A stretch of 64,000 nucleotides of DNA from contig CANJLK010000005.1 in NCBI GenBank assembly GCA_947475465.1, positions 1 to 64,000 on the forward strand, given 5' to 3'. The position numbers and the translations under genes are program-made. The stretch is from Caulobacteraceae bacterium. Its GTDB lineage: Bacteria; Pseudomonadota; Alphaproteobacteria; Caulobacterales; Caulobacteraceae. Shown piece after piece: positions 18,754 through 28,064 of this stretch (position 1 is its first letter; each line of letters begins with the position of its first letter). Under the pieces are notes generated by a model. It was not told where the DNA came from, ran no database searches, and saw only the letters and a program-made list of their open reading frames with translations.

Positions 18754-20285
18754 TGATGGCGGGCGGCGGCGATCCGGTCGAGACGGAGATCTGCGCCTGG
18801 CTGGGCGCGGACGCCGATCGGACCATCGAGACGGCCTGCGCCCATGTGTTCCTGGGCCCCGAGACGGCCTTCAAGATGAAGCGGCACGTGGACCTGGGCT
18901 ACGCCGACTTCTCGACCCCGGACAAGCGGCTGTGGGCGCTTGAGCGCGAACTGGCGTTCAACAAGCCCGCCGCGCCAGACATCTACCGCGCCATCCGAAA
19001 GATTGGCCGCGGCCCAGGCGGAGCTCTGGCCTTCGACGGGCCGGGCGAGGCCCTGGACTACGTTCTGGAGATGCGGCGGTTCGACGAGACCAAGGTGCTG
19101 GCCGCCGATCCGGACGCCGTGGACGGGGCGATGGCCGATGCCCTGGGCCGCACCATCGCCGGCTTCCACGCCGTGGCGCCCCTGCGCGCCGAGACCGGCT
19201 GGAGCGGCATGGACTACACGGTGAAGTCCAACGCCCGGCTGCTGCGCGAGCTGGCCGGCCAGCTGGGCGAAGAAAGGGTGGAGACCCTGGTCGAGCTGAC
19301 GGCGGCGGAACTGGCGCGGCAACGGCCGCTGTTGCAGGCGCGCGCGGCGGCGGGGTTCGCCCGGCGGTGCCACGGCGACCTGCACCTGGGCAATATCCTG
19401 GTGGAGAACGGCCGGCCTGTGCTCTTCGACTGCATCGAGTTCAACGACTTCCTGAGCGACATCGACATCCAGTACGACCTGGCGTTCCTGTTGATGGACC
19501 TGGATTTCCGGGATCGCCCGGCGGCGGCGGTCCGCGTGCTGTCGGCCTATCTGGACGAGGCGGGCCGGACCTTCGGCGACGGCCTGTGGTCGGGGCTGGC
19601 GGCCCTGCCGCTGATGCTTTCGGTCAGGGCGGGCGTGCGGGCCCACGTCAGCGCCCACAGCGACGACGACGCGCTGGGGCGGGCCTATGTGGATTTCGGC
19701 ATCGCCCAGCTGTCGCCCGCCCCGCCGGTGCTGGCCGCCGTGGGCGGGCTGTCGGGGACCGGCAAGTCCACCTTCGCCCGCGCCATCGCCCCGGCGCTCG
19801 GCCCGGCGCCCGGCGCGGTGGTGCTGCGCACCGATGAGGTCAGGAAGCGGCTGATGAAGGTCCCGCCAGACGCGCGGCTGCCGGCCAGCGCCTATGCGGG
19901 CGACCTGGTGGCGCGGACCTACGACACGGCGATTGAGAACGCCCGCGCCCTGCTGCAGGCGGGCCGCGGCGTGGTGCTGGACGCCACCTTCCTGGACGCG
20001 GGCCTGCGCAGGCGCGTCGAGGGGCTGGCTGCGGACTGCGGCGTCGCCTTCCACGGCGTCTGGCTGGAGGCGCCGCTGGAAACCCTGAAGGCCCGTGTCT
20101 CCGCCCGTGTGGGGGACGCCTCGGACGCCACGGCGGACACCCTGGACGGCCAGGTCGCGCGGCTGGGCGGCGAGGTGGGCTGGACCCGCGTCGACACTTC
20201 GGCGGACACGGCTGCGGCCGCGCGGTCCTGGCTGGCCGAGCACTTCGGCAGTCCGCATACCCGCGTTGCGCCTGAACCCCGATAA
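18753..20285 (+). CDS. Bifunctional aminoglycoside phosphotransferase-like/ATP-binding protein
   Basis: About 510 aa, two modules. Residues ~1-330 resemble an APH/choline-kinase fold: catalytic loop HGDLHLGNILVENG, then a metal Asp in LFDCIEFND. Residues ~330-510 form a P-loop kinase: Walker A GLSGTGKSTFARAI, then LRTDEVRKRL and VVLDATFLDAGLRRR, similar to the ATP-binding domain of COG0645/COG2187 proteins. The natural substrate is unknown; there is no reason to call it drug resistance. Start ATG 18753 overlaps the pdxH stop, with a second ATG at 18756. Terminal gene before the acyl-CoA ligase, 51 nt downstream. Confidence 0.85.
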   Translation: MMAGGGDPVETEICAWLGADADRTIETACAHVFLGPETAFKMKRHVDLGYADFSTPDKRLWALERELAFNKPAAPDIYRAIRKIGRGPGGALAFDGPGEALDYVLEMRRFDETKVLAADPDAVDGAMADALGRTIAGFHAVAPLRAETGWSGMDYTVKSNARLLRELAGQLGEERVETLVELTAAELARQRPLLQARAAAGFARRCHGDLHLGNILVENGRPVLFDCIEFNDFLSDIDIQYDLAFLLMDLDFRDRPAAAVRVLSAYLDEAGRTFGDGLWSGLAALPLMLSVRAGVRAHVSAHSDDDALGRAYVDFGIAQLSPAPPVLAAVGGLSGTGKSTFARAIAPALGPAPGAVVLRTDEVRKRLMKVPPDARLPASAYAGDLVARTYDTAIENARALLQAGRGVVLDATFLDAGLRRRVEGLAADCGVAFHGVWLEAPLETLKARVSARVGDASDATADTLDGQVARLGGEVGWTRVDTSADTAAAARSWLAEHFGSPHTRVAPEPR

Positions 20286-20336
20286 CACTAACCTTGCGGA
20301 AAGCCTGGGAAAGGCGCCCGGGGAAGGGAACTTAAG

Positions 20337-21976
<1,640 letters not shown>

Positions 21977-21980
<4 letters not shown>

Positions 21981-22375
21981 TCGGCGGACGGCATGGCCTG
22001 CTGCTGGCGGCGGGCGTCCTGGCGGCGGGCGGGGTTCACGCCGCGCCGATGACAGCCTTGCAGACCGATGTGGTCCCGTCGGCCGCGCCGCAGGAGGTGC
22101 AGGTGCTGGGGCGCGACTTCGCGCCCGGTGAAGGTTCCGGCTGGCACATCCACCATGGGGTCGAGATGACCTATGTGCTGAAGGGCGAGATGACGCTGCA
22201 CGTCGCGGGCCAGCCCGAGCGGGTGGTGCGCACGGGCGACAGCTTCAAGATCCCGCGCGAGACGGCGCATGAGGCGACCAACACCGGCGCGACCGAGGCG
22301 GGGCTGATCGTCACCTACCTGATCGACAAGGGTGGCCCGGCGAAGGTTCCGGTTCCGGCGCCGCCGAAACCCTAG
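21977..22375 (+). CDS. Exported cupin-domain protein
   Basis: About 132 aa. A cleavable signal is likely (basic GGRHG, then LLLAAGVLAAGGVHA, cleavage before AP). The cupin core has SGWHIHHGVEMTYVLKGEMTLHV (metal-binding His residues and Glu) and the second motif DSFKIPRETAHEATN. Small periplasmic cupins of this kind have no fixed activity. Start GTG 21977 overlaps the ligase stop as GTGA, so the genes are coupled. It ends with TAG inside a CTAG shared with the convergent DUF983 gene. Confidence 0.85.
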
Positions 22376-22800
22376 CCGCCACAGGCCTTGCGGCGGTCGA
22401 GGACGAAGCCGCCTTCGCCGTGGGCGCCCAGGCTGGACCAGCGGGCCTCCTGCGCCTTGTGGACATATTGCTCGGCGACCAGCCAGGCCTTCATCGGCCG
22501 CAGGCAGGCCAGGCAGCCGCCAATAAGGGCCGGGAAGACTGTCGCGAACTGCACCCACAGCGGCGGATGGAAGGCGACCACCGCCCAGGCCCAGACGGCG
22601 ACCACGGCGATGCCGACACCGCTCATGACGAAGAAAGCCGGCCCGTCGGCGGGGTCGGCAAAGCCGTAGTCCAGACCGCAGCGACCGCAGGATTTCGCCA
22701 AGGTCAGGAAGCCGGCAAACAACTTACCCTCGCCGCATCGGGGGCATCGGCAGCGCAGGCCGGCGGCCAAGGTTCCGGGCGATCGAGCGTGGCTGGTCAT
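22372..22800 (-). CDS. DUF983 membrane protein with zinc-ribbon cysteines
   Basis: About 142 aa. The N-terminal part has two paired cysteine motifs, CRCPRCGEGKLF and CGRCGLDY, typical of DUF983. Two hydrophobic segments follow (FFVMSGVGIAVVAVWAWAVVAF and ATVFPALIGGCLACL). The family is an inner-membrane protein of unknown role, sometimes near cytochrome oxidase genes, which are not seen here. Start ATG 22800. Divergent from the MocR regulator with 80 nt between starts, which places it under the same operator region. Confidence 0.85.
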   Translation of the reverse strand: MTSHARSPGTLAAGLRCRCPRCGEGKLFAGFLTLAKSCGRCGLDYGFADPADGPAFFVMSGVGIAVVAVWAWAVVAFHPPLWVQFATVFPALIGGCLACLRPMKAWLVAEQYVHKAQEARWSSLGAHGEGGFVLDRRKACGG

Positions 22801-22833
22801 CGTGTTTCAATGTCCATACAATAGGTGAAAGTT

Positions 22834-22863
22834 ACACATACAATATGATAAGAATGTATGTGT
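22834..22863. promoter_or_regulatory. Inverted-repeat operator upstream of the MocR gene
   Basis: ACACATACA (22834-22842) and TGTATGTGT (22855-22863) are perfect 9-nt inverted arms separated by 12 nt. A further direct half-site CATACAATA lies at 22815-22823, 21 nt (two helical turns) from its counterpart in the left arm. MocR/GntR regulators often use a direct repeat plus inverted repeat, so autoregulation and control of the divergent DUF983 gene is plausible. The surroundings are AT-rich and promoter-like. Confidence 0.6.
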
Positions 22864-22880
22864 TTGAGGCGGGAATTGCA

Positions 22881-24263
22881 ATGGCGATGAAGGATCATCA
22901 AGCGGCGTGGCTGGCGCGCGTCCGGCGCGGCGGCGGGCCGCTCTACCTGCGCCTGACGGACGCCCTGGCGGCGGCGGTTCGCGCGGGCGAGTTGCAGGCC
23001 GGCGACCGGCTGCCGCCGCAGCGGGCGGTGGCCGACCAGCTTGGGGTCGACCTGACGACGGTGACGCGGGCCTATGCGGCGGCGCGTCAGCGCGGCCTGA
23101 TCGAAGGCGCGGTCGGGCGCGGCACCTTTGTCCGCGCCATGGCTTCGGAGGACGACGCCGGCCTTATCGACCTCTCCATGAACCTGCCGCCGCCGCCGCA
23201 GGGGTTGTCGCTGGCAGGGGCGCTGGAGGAGGCGGTCCGCACGATCCTGGCGCGCAGCGACCCGGCGGCGCTTATGGCCTATCACCCCGGCGGCGGCAGC
23301 CTGGGCCAGAAGGCCTCGGCGGCGGCCTGGCTGGCGCCGGTGCTGGGCGAGGTCGATCCGGGGCAGGTGCTGATCGCGCCGGGCGCCCAGACGGCCCTGG
23401 CGGCGGTGCTGTCGGTGATCGTGGCGCGGGGCGGCCAGGCGCTGGTGGTCGAGCCGCTGGTCTATCCGGGCGTGCTGGCGCTGGCGCGCCAGCTGGGCCT
23501 GCGACTGGTGCTCTGTCCCGCCGATGCCGGTGGGATGGACCCGCAGGCGCTGGAACGGCTGTGCGCGCAGGAACGGCCGGCGGCGGTCTATCTGACGCCG
23601 ACCACCAACAATCCCACGGCCGTGACGCTGGACCTCGCGCGTCGCGAGGCGATCGCGCAGATCGCGCGGGCGGCGGGTCTGATCATCGTGGAGGACGATC
23701 CCTACAGCCGGCTGTTCGCCACGCCGACGCCGGCCATCGCCAGCCTCGCGCCCGAGCGGACCTTCCACATCGCCACCCTGTCCAAATGCCTGTCGCCAGG
23801 TCTGCGGATCGCCTTCCTGGTCGCCCCGGCCGGGCGACTGGCGCAGGAGACCGGGGAGAGCCTGCGGGCGCTCTCCCTGATGCCCGCGCCGCTGATGGCC
23901 GCCGTGGCGTCGTCGTGGATCCGGGAGGGGACGGCCGAAAAGCTGGTGGCCGGCGTGCGCCGCGAGGCCCGCGCCCGGCGAGCCATCGCCTCGGTGGTCC
24001 TGCCCCTGGCCCGGGGCCCGGCCGAGGGGATCCATGTGTGGCTGGACCTGCCCGCCGGCTGGGAGCCCGCGCGGGTGCACCGGCTGGCGCAGGAGAAAGG
24101 CCTGGCGCTGGTCACCGCCGAGGTGTTCGCGGCGGGCGAAGCGCACCCCAACGGCCTGCGGATATCCCTGGGCGGTCCGGCGAAGCAGTCGGTGCTGCGC
24201 GGCGCGCTCGAAAGCGTCGCGGCCCTGGTCGGCGGCGCGGCGGCCCAGCGCCTGGTGGTCTAG
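22881..24263 (+). CDS. MocR-type regulator: GntR winged helix fused to PLP aminotransferase-like domain
   Basis: About 460 aa. The N-terminal winged helix (residues ~15-85) contains GDRLPPQRAVADQLGVDLTT and TRAYAAARQRGLIEG. The larger domain is fold-type I aminotransferase-like: YHPGGGSL, PTTNNPTAVTLD, IIVEDDPYSRLF, and the PLP Lys in IATLSKCLSPGLRIAF. Such proteins sense PLP or amino compounds rather than catalyse. ATG 22881 is chosen because the more upstream ATG 22845 lies inside the operator; ATG 22887 is also possible. The stop shares a CTAG with the convergent MBL gene. No pdxST or gabTD target is adjacent. Confidence 0.88.
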   Translation: MAMKDHQAAWLARVRRGGGPLYLRLTDALAAAVRAGELQAGDRLPPQRAVADQLGVDLTTVTRAYAAARQRGLIEGAVGRGTFVRAMASEDDAGLIDLSMNLPPPPQGLSLAGALEEAVRTILARSDPAALMAYHPGGGSLGQKASAAAWLAPVLGEVDPGQVLIAPGAQTALAAVLSVIVARGGQALVVEPLVYPGVLALARQLGLRLVLCPADAGGMDPQALERLCAQERPAAVYLTPTTNNPTAVTLDLARREAIAQIARAAGLIIVEDDPYSRLFATPTPAIASLAPERTFHIATLSKCLSPGLRIAFLVAPAGRLAQETGESLRALSLMPAPLMAAVASSWIREGTAEKLVAGVRREARARRAIASVVLPLARGPAEGIHVWLDLPAGWEPARVHRLAQEKGLALVTAEVFAAGEAHPNGLRISLGGPAKQSVLRGALESVAALVGGAAAQRLVV

Positions 24264-25144
24264 ACCAGCCGGTAGGCGCCGTTGGCGTCGGCGGCGATCA
24301 GGCCCTGGCCTTCCAGGTAGAGGACGCCCGCCTGCATGGAGCGGGCGGCGGCGGGCCAGAGCCTGGAATCGACGTCGGCATAGAGCCGGGGTACGAGCTC
24401 GGCGATGCGGGCCGGGCCGGCGGCAAGTGCTGTTGTAATCTGGTCCAGCCGTTCGCGACGGTGCTCCAGATAGGCGTCGATGAAGGGGCCAGGGTCGCGG
24501 ATCGGCGGGCCGTGGGTCGGCCAAAGGGTCTGGAAATCGTGGCGGCGGATGACCTCGAGGCTGGCCAGGTAGTCGCCCATGTCGCCGTCCGGCGGGGTGA
24601 TCACCGTCGTCGACCAGCCCATGATGTGGTCGCCGGTGAAGCAGGCGTTCTCGTCCATCAGTCCATAGCAGAGGTGGTTGGAGGTGTGGCCGGGCGTAGG
24701 GATCGCCTCCAGGGTCCAGCCTGGCCCCGCGATGCGGCCGCCGGCGCACAGGCTGACATCGGGGCGGAAGTCGTGGTCGTGACCGGCCTCCATGGGCACC
24801 TCGCCGGTGTCGACCGATTCGTGGCCCACGACCGCGCAGCCGTAGATGGGGGCGCCGGTGGCGGCCTTCAGCGGCCCGGCCAGGGGAGAATGGTCGGTAT
24901 GGTGATGGGTGATGGCGATGGCCGCCACACGCTCGCCCTCGACGGCCGCGAGGATCGCCGCCAGATGCTCGGGCAGGTCCGGACCGGGATCGACGACGCA
25001 GACCTCGCCCCGGCCCACGATGTAGGTTCCGGTCCCGGTGTAGGTGAAGGGACCCGGATTGTCGGCGATGACCCGGCGGATCAGGGGCGAGACCTGCTGC
25101 GTGACGCCATAGTCGAAGGCGATCTCGCGGACGTAGGGGATCAT
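24260..25144 (-). CDS. MBL-fold metallo-hydrolase (LACTB2/glyoxalase II-like)
   Basis: About 294 aa. The metal-binding signature is ITHHHTDHSPLAGPL, followed by the ligands in PTPGHTSNHLCYG, FTGDHIMGW and PTHGPPI. A C-terminal winged-helix-like tail (LEGQGLIAADANGAYRLV) is typical of LACTB2-type hydrolases. Substrate unknown; thioester or nuclease activity is possible in the family. Start ATG 25144 overlaps the stop of the TIGR01244 gene as ATGA, so both come from one transcript. Confidence 0.9.
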   Translation of the reverse strand: MIPYVREIAFDYGVTQQVSPLIRRVIADNPGPFTYTGTGTYIVGRGEVCVVDPGPDLPEHLAAILAAVEGERVAAIAITHHHTDHSPLAGPLKAATGAPIYGCAVVGHESVDTGEVPMEAGHDHDFRPDVSLCAGGRIAGPGWTLEAIPTPGHTSNHLCYGLMDENACFTGDHIMGWSTTVITPPDGDMGDYLASLEVIRRHDFQTLWPTHGPPIRDPGPFIDAYLEHRRERLDQITTALAAGPARIAELVPRLYADVDSRLWPAAARSMQAGVLYLEGQGLIAADANGAYRLV

Positions 25145-25551
25145 CCCCCGAGCACGCCGGTCAGGTCGTAGCCCGCCTCGCGGCCAAGGCCGACCAGTTC
25201 GCCGCGGCTCATGGCGCCCGACTGGGCCTGGCCGATCGACCAGGTGACGATGGAGCGGGTGCCGGACCGGCAGAAGGCCAGGACCTTGCCGTCGGCGGCG
25301 TCGACAAGCTCCTTCACGGCCTCGACCTCGGCCGGGCCGGGGCCGCCGCGCACGGGGATGTGGGCGTAGGCGAGGCCCGCGTCGCGGGCGGCGGCCTCGA
25401 TCTGGGCGCTGGTCGGCTGGCCGGGTTCCTCGCCATCGGGGCGGTTGTTGATGATGGTGGTGAAGCCCTGCCGGGCGGCCTCGGCCACATCGGCGACGCT
25501 GATCTGGGGCGAGACGGAGAGGTCGTCGGTGACGTGCTTGAAGGCTGACAT
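25141..25551 (-). CDS. TIGR01244 family phosphatase/sulfurtransferase-like protein
   Basis: About 136 aa, DSP-like fold. Opening pattern VTDDLSVSPQISVADVAEAA, then TIINNRPDGEEPGQP and the catalytic P-loop FCRSGTRSIVTWSI with Cys and Arg. Relatives (Blh/BigR neighbours) occur with MBL hydrolases and are linked to sulfide handling; here the partner MBL gene overlaps it directly. This supports a sulfur role but does not prove it: the MBL partner looks more like LACTB2 than a persulfide dioxygenase. Start ATG 25551. Confidence 0.85.
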   Translation of the reverse strand: MSAFKHVTDDLSVSPQISVADVAEAARQGFTTIINNRPDGEEPGQPTSAQIEAAARDAGLAYAHIPVRGGPGPAEVEAVKELVDAADGKVLAFCRSGTRSIVTWSIGQAQSGAMSRGELVGLGREAGYDLTGVLGG

Positions 25552-25663
25552 GGCGCTCTTATCGGCTGGAGGAGGGACCCTTCGTTGACATCATCGGGGG
25601 GCGGTGGAAGTTTCGCAACGCCCGGCCTTCAAAAGGTCTGATGCCCTAAGGCCTATCGCCTCC

Positions 25664-26587
25664 ATGTTTCGATTTATCGGCCGGCGACTGCTGGTCGCGC
25701 TCCCGACGCTCTTCCTGGTGGTGACCGCGGCCTTCTTCATGATGCGCGCGGCGCCCGGCAGTCCCTTCGACATGGACCGCAAGCTGTCGCCGGAGATCGA
25801 GCGCAACATCATGGCCAAGTACGGCATGAACCGGCCACTGGGCGAACAGTACGTCAGCTACCTGGTGGGGGTGGCGCACGGCGACCTGGGGCCCAGCCTG
25901 AAATACAAGGACAAGACGGTCCTGCAGATCCTCAAGGAGAACTACGGGGTGAGCCTGAAGCTCGGCCTGTCGGCGATCCTGATCGCCTCGGTGGTGGGGG
26001 TGAGCCTTGGGGTGCTGGCGGCTCTGCGGCAAAACGGGACGGTGGACTATGGGGTGATGGGGGTGGCGATCCTGGGGGTCTGCATCCCCACCTTCGTGAC
26101 CGCGCCCATGCTGGTGCTGGTGTTCGCCTCCAAGCTGGGCTGGCTGCCCAGCGCGGGGTGGAACGACGGGGCTCTGACCAATCTCGTCCTGCCGGTCACG
26201 GTCCTGGCTCTGCCGCAGATCGCCATCATTTCGCGCCTGACCCGGGCGGGCATGGTGGAGGTGCTGCATTCCAACTATGTGCGGACCGCTCGCGCCAAGG
26301 GCTTGCCGGAAAGCCGCATCGTGGCCAAGCACGCCCTGCGCGCCGCGATCCTGCCTCTGGTCAGCTACCTGGGCCCGGCCTGCGCGGGGCTGATCACCGG
26401 CTCCCTGGTGGTGGAGAAGATCTTCGGCCTGCCCGGGCTGGGGAAGTTCTTCGTGATCAGCGCTCTGCAGCGCGACTACACGGTGGTGATGGGGATGGTG
26501 ATCTTCTACGCGACCCTGATCCTGGTGCTGAACCTGGTGGCCGACCTGCTCTACGCCATGCTCGATCCCAGGGTGCGGCTCGGATGA
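25664..26587 (+). CDS. Oligopeptide ABC transporter permease (OppB-like)
   Basis: About 307 aa with six hydrophobic segments. The N-terminal helix is RRLLVALPTLFLVVTAAFFM followed by the typical APGSPFD. The EAA loop that contacts the ATPase is VRTARAKGLPESRIVAKHALR, and the C-terminus ends LYAMLDPRVRLG. Inner-membrane channel subunit for peptides or related solutes. Start ATG 25664 (MFRFIGRR). Overlaps oppC by 4 nt (ATGA). Confidence 0.92.
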   Translation: MFRFIGRRLLVALPTLFLVVTAAFFMMRAAPGSPFDMDRKLSPEIERNIMAKYGMNRPLGEQYVSYLVGVAHGDLGPSLKYKDKTVLQILKENYGVSLKLGLSAILIASVVGVSLGVLAALRQNGTVDYGVMGVAILGVCIPTFVTAPMLVLVFASKLGWLPSAGWNDGALTNLVLPVTVLALPQIAIISRLTRAGMVEVLHSNYVRTARAKGLPESRIVAKHALRAAILPLVSYLGPACAGLITGSLVVEKIFGLPGLGKFFVISALQRDYTVVMGMVIFYATLILVLNLVADLLYAMLDPRVRLG

Positions 26588-27498
26588 GTGGCGCCTCGAT
26601 CTTGGTCCCCGGTTCGCGCAAGGGCGCAGACGCGATGGAGACGGCGGCGATCAAGGGCCGCAGCCTGTGGGACGATGCGCGCCGCCGGCTGCTGCGCAAC
26701 CGCGCGGCGGTGGCCAGCATGATCGTTCTGGGCCTGCTGATGGTGGCCGCCGTCGTCGGCCCGCACCTGACGGCCTACAGCTATGACGCGGTGAACAAGG
26801 ACGACGTCTGGGTGGGGCCGCTTGTGAACGGCCATGTGATCGGCACGGATTCGCTGGGCCGCGACCTGCTGGCCAGGCTCCTGATGGGGCTGCGGGTATC
26901 GTTGGCGATCGGCCTGGTGGCGACCTTTGTCTCGCTGGTGATCGGGGTGGCCTGGGGGGCGACGGCGGGCTTCATCGGCGGGCGGCTGGACGAGGTGATG
27001 ATGCGCTTCGTCGACGTGCTCTATTCCCTACCGTTCATCTTCTTCGTGATCCTGTTGATGGTGACATTCGGCTCGAACATCATCCTGATCTTCGTGGCCA
27101 TCGGGGCCGTGGAGTGGCTGACGATGAGCCGGATCGTGCGCGGCCAGACCCTGACGCTGAAGCACAAGGAGTTCGTTGAAGCCGCGAGAGCCGCCGGGCT
27201 GGATCAGCGGGGCATCATCATCCGCCACATCGTGCCCAACCTGCTGGGCCCGGTAGTGGTCTACGTGACCCTGACCATACCGGCGGTGATCCTGGCGGAG
27301 AGCTTCCTGTCGTTCCTGGGCCTGGGCGTGCAGCCGCCGATGGCCTCTCTGGGCACGCTGATCGCCAACGGGGCGCAGGACATGGAGCTGGCGCCGTGGC
27401 TGCTGGTCTTCCCGTCCCTGGTGATGGTGGTGACCCTGATGTGCTTCAACTTCATCGGCGACGGCCTGCGCGACGCCATCGACCCGAAGGACCGCTGA
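26584..27498 (+). CDS. Oligopeptide ABC transporter permease (OppC-like)
   Basis: About 304 aa. The N-terminal OppC segment LRNRAAVASMIVLGLLMVAA is followed by GTDSLGRDLLARLLMGLRVSL, the family hallmark, and the EAA loop FVEAARAAGLDQRGIIIRH. C-terminal LGLGVQPPMASLG and FIGDGLRDAIDPKDR also match. Partner of the OppB-like permease. No ATPase subunits (OppD/OppF) are found anywhere in the window, so they must be encoded elsewhere or shared. Confidence 0.92.
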   Translation: MSGASILVPGSRKGADAMETAAIKGRSLWDDARRRLLRNRAAVASMIVLGLLMVAAVVGPHLTAYSYDAVNKDDVWVGPLVNGHVIGTDSLGRDLLARLLMGLRVSLAIGLVATFVSLVIGVAWGATAGFIGGRLDEVMMRFVDVLYSLPFIFFVILLMVTFGSNIILIFVAIGAVEWLTMSRIVRGQTLTLKHKEFVEAARAAGLDQRGIIIRHIVPNLLGPVVVYVTLTIPAVILAESFLSFLGLGVQPPMASLGTLIANGAQDMELAPWLLVFPSLVMVVTLMCFNFIGDGLRDAIDPKDR

Positions 27499-27501
27499 AG
27501 C

Positions 27502-28053
27502 CTATTCCACCCGCTTGGCGCGGAGCGCGCGCTGGCCGTCGACGTTCATGAAGAAGGTGCCCATGGCGGCCTTGCGGATCTCGACCTTGGAGCCCTTTTT
27601 CGGATCGCGGACGATGTGCTCGGTGACGTCGGTCTGCAGCCAGGTCCCGCCGCCGTCGGCGAGGACGACGACCCAGGCGTTGCCGCCCTGCAGATAGGCG
27701 CTTTCGACCACGCCGGAGATGTTGGTCAGCGGGGCGGACGCCTGTTTGTCGCCGCGGTCGAAGATGGTCAGCGAGGGCAGGGAGAAGCCGAACGCCTGGC
27801 GCTTGACCGTGGCCACCTGGGCCTTGTCCACAGCCACCACGTCGCCCTTGGTCAGCGCCTGGGTGAATTCGTCGATGGCGGTGTCGTAGCAGGCGAGGCG
27901 GGCGTGGTCGTCGGGGAGCTTGCGACAGTCGATCAGCTTGCGGATGGCGGCCGGCGCGTCCTTGACGTTGGTCTGGGCGATCGCGGTGGCGGCCAGCGCC
28001 CCGCAGACGAGAATCCCCGCCGCCAGTCTTGTCCGCGCCTGAAAAGCTGTCAT
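27502..28053 (-). CDS. Secreted protein of unknown function (LACYD-motif family), paralogue 1
   Basis: About 183 aa. Signal peptide ends ATAIAQ. The mature protein opens with IRKLIDCRKLPDDHARLACYDTAI, a two-Cys motif probably forming a disulfide, then a beta-rich part with ALTKGDVVAVDK, FGFSLPSL and a C-terminal MGTFFMNVDGQRALRAKRV. A clear paralogue lies at 33198-33740 between the TonB receptors. The gene is inserted on the opposite strand between oppC and oppA, and its ATG is only 11 nt from the oppA ATG. I do not recognise a biochemical role; the setting suggests cell-envelope or uptake work. Confidence 0.7.
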   Translation of the reverse strand: MTAFQARTRLAAGILVCGALAATAIAQTNVKDAPAAIRKLIDCRKLPDDHARLACYDTAIDEFTQALTKGDVVAVDKAQVATVKRQAFGFSLPSLTIFDRGDKQASAPLTNISGVVESAYLQGGNAWVVVLADGGGTWLQTDVTEHIVRDPKKGSKVEIRKAAMGTFFMNVDGQRALRAKRVE

Positions 28054-28064
28054 CCGATGACCCC

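Noticed and set aside
22881..24263. Stand-alone aminotransferase enzyme
   Set aside because: The N-terminal winged helix and upstream operator show it is a MocR-type regulator.
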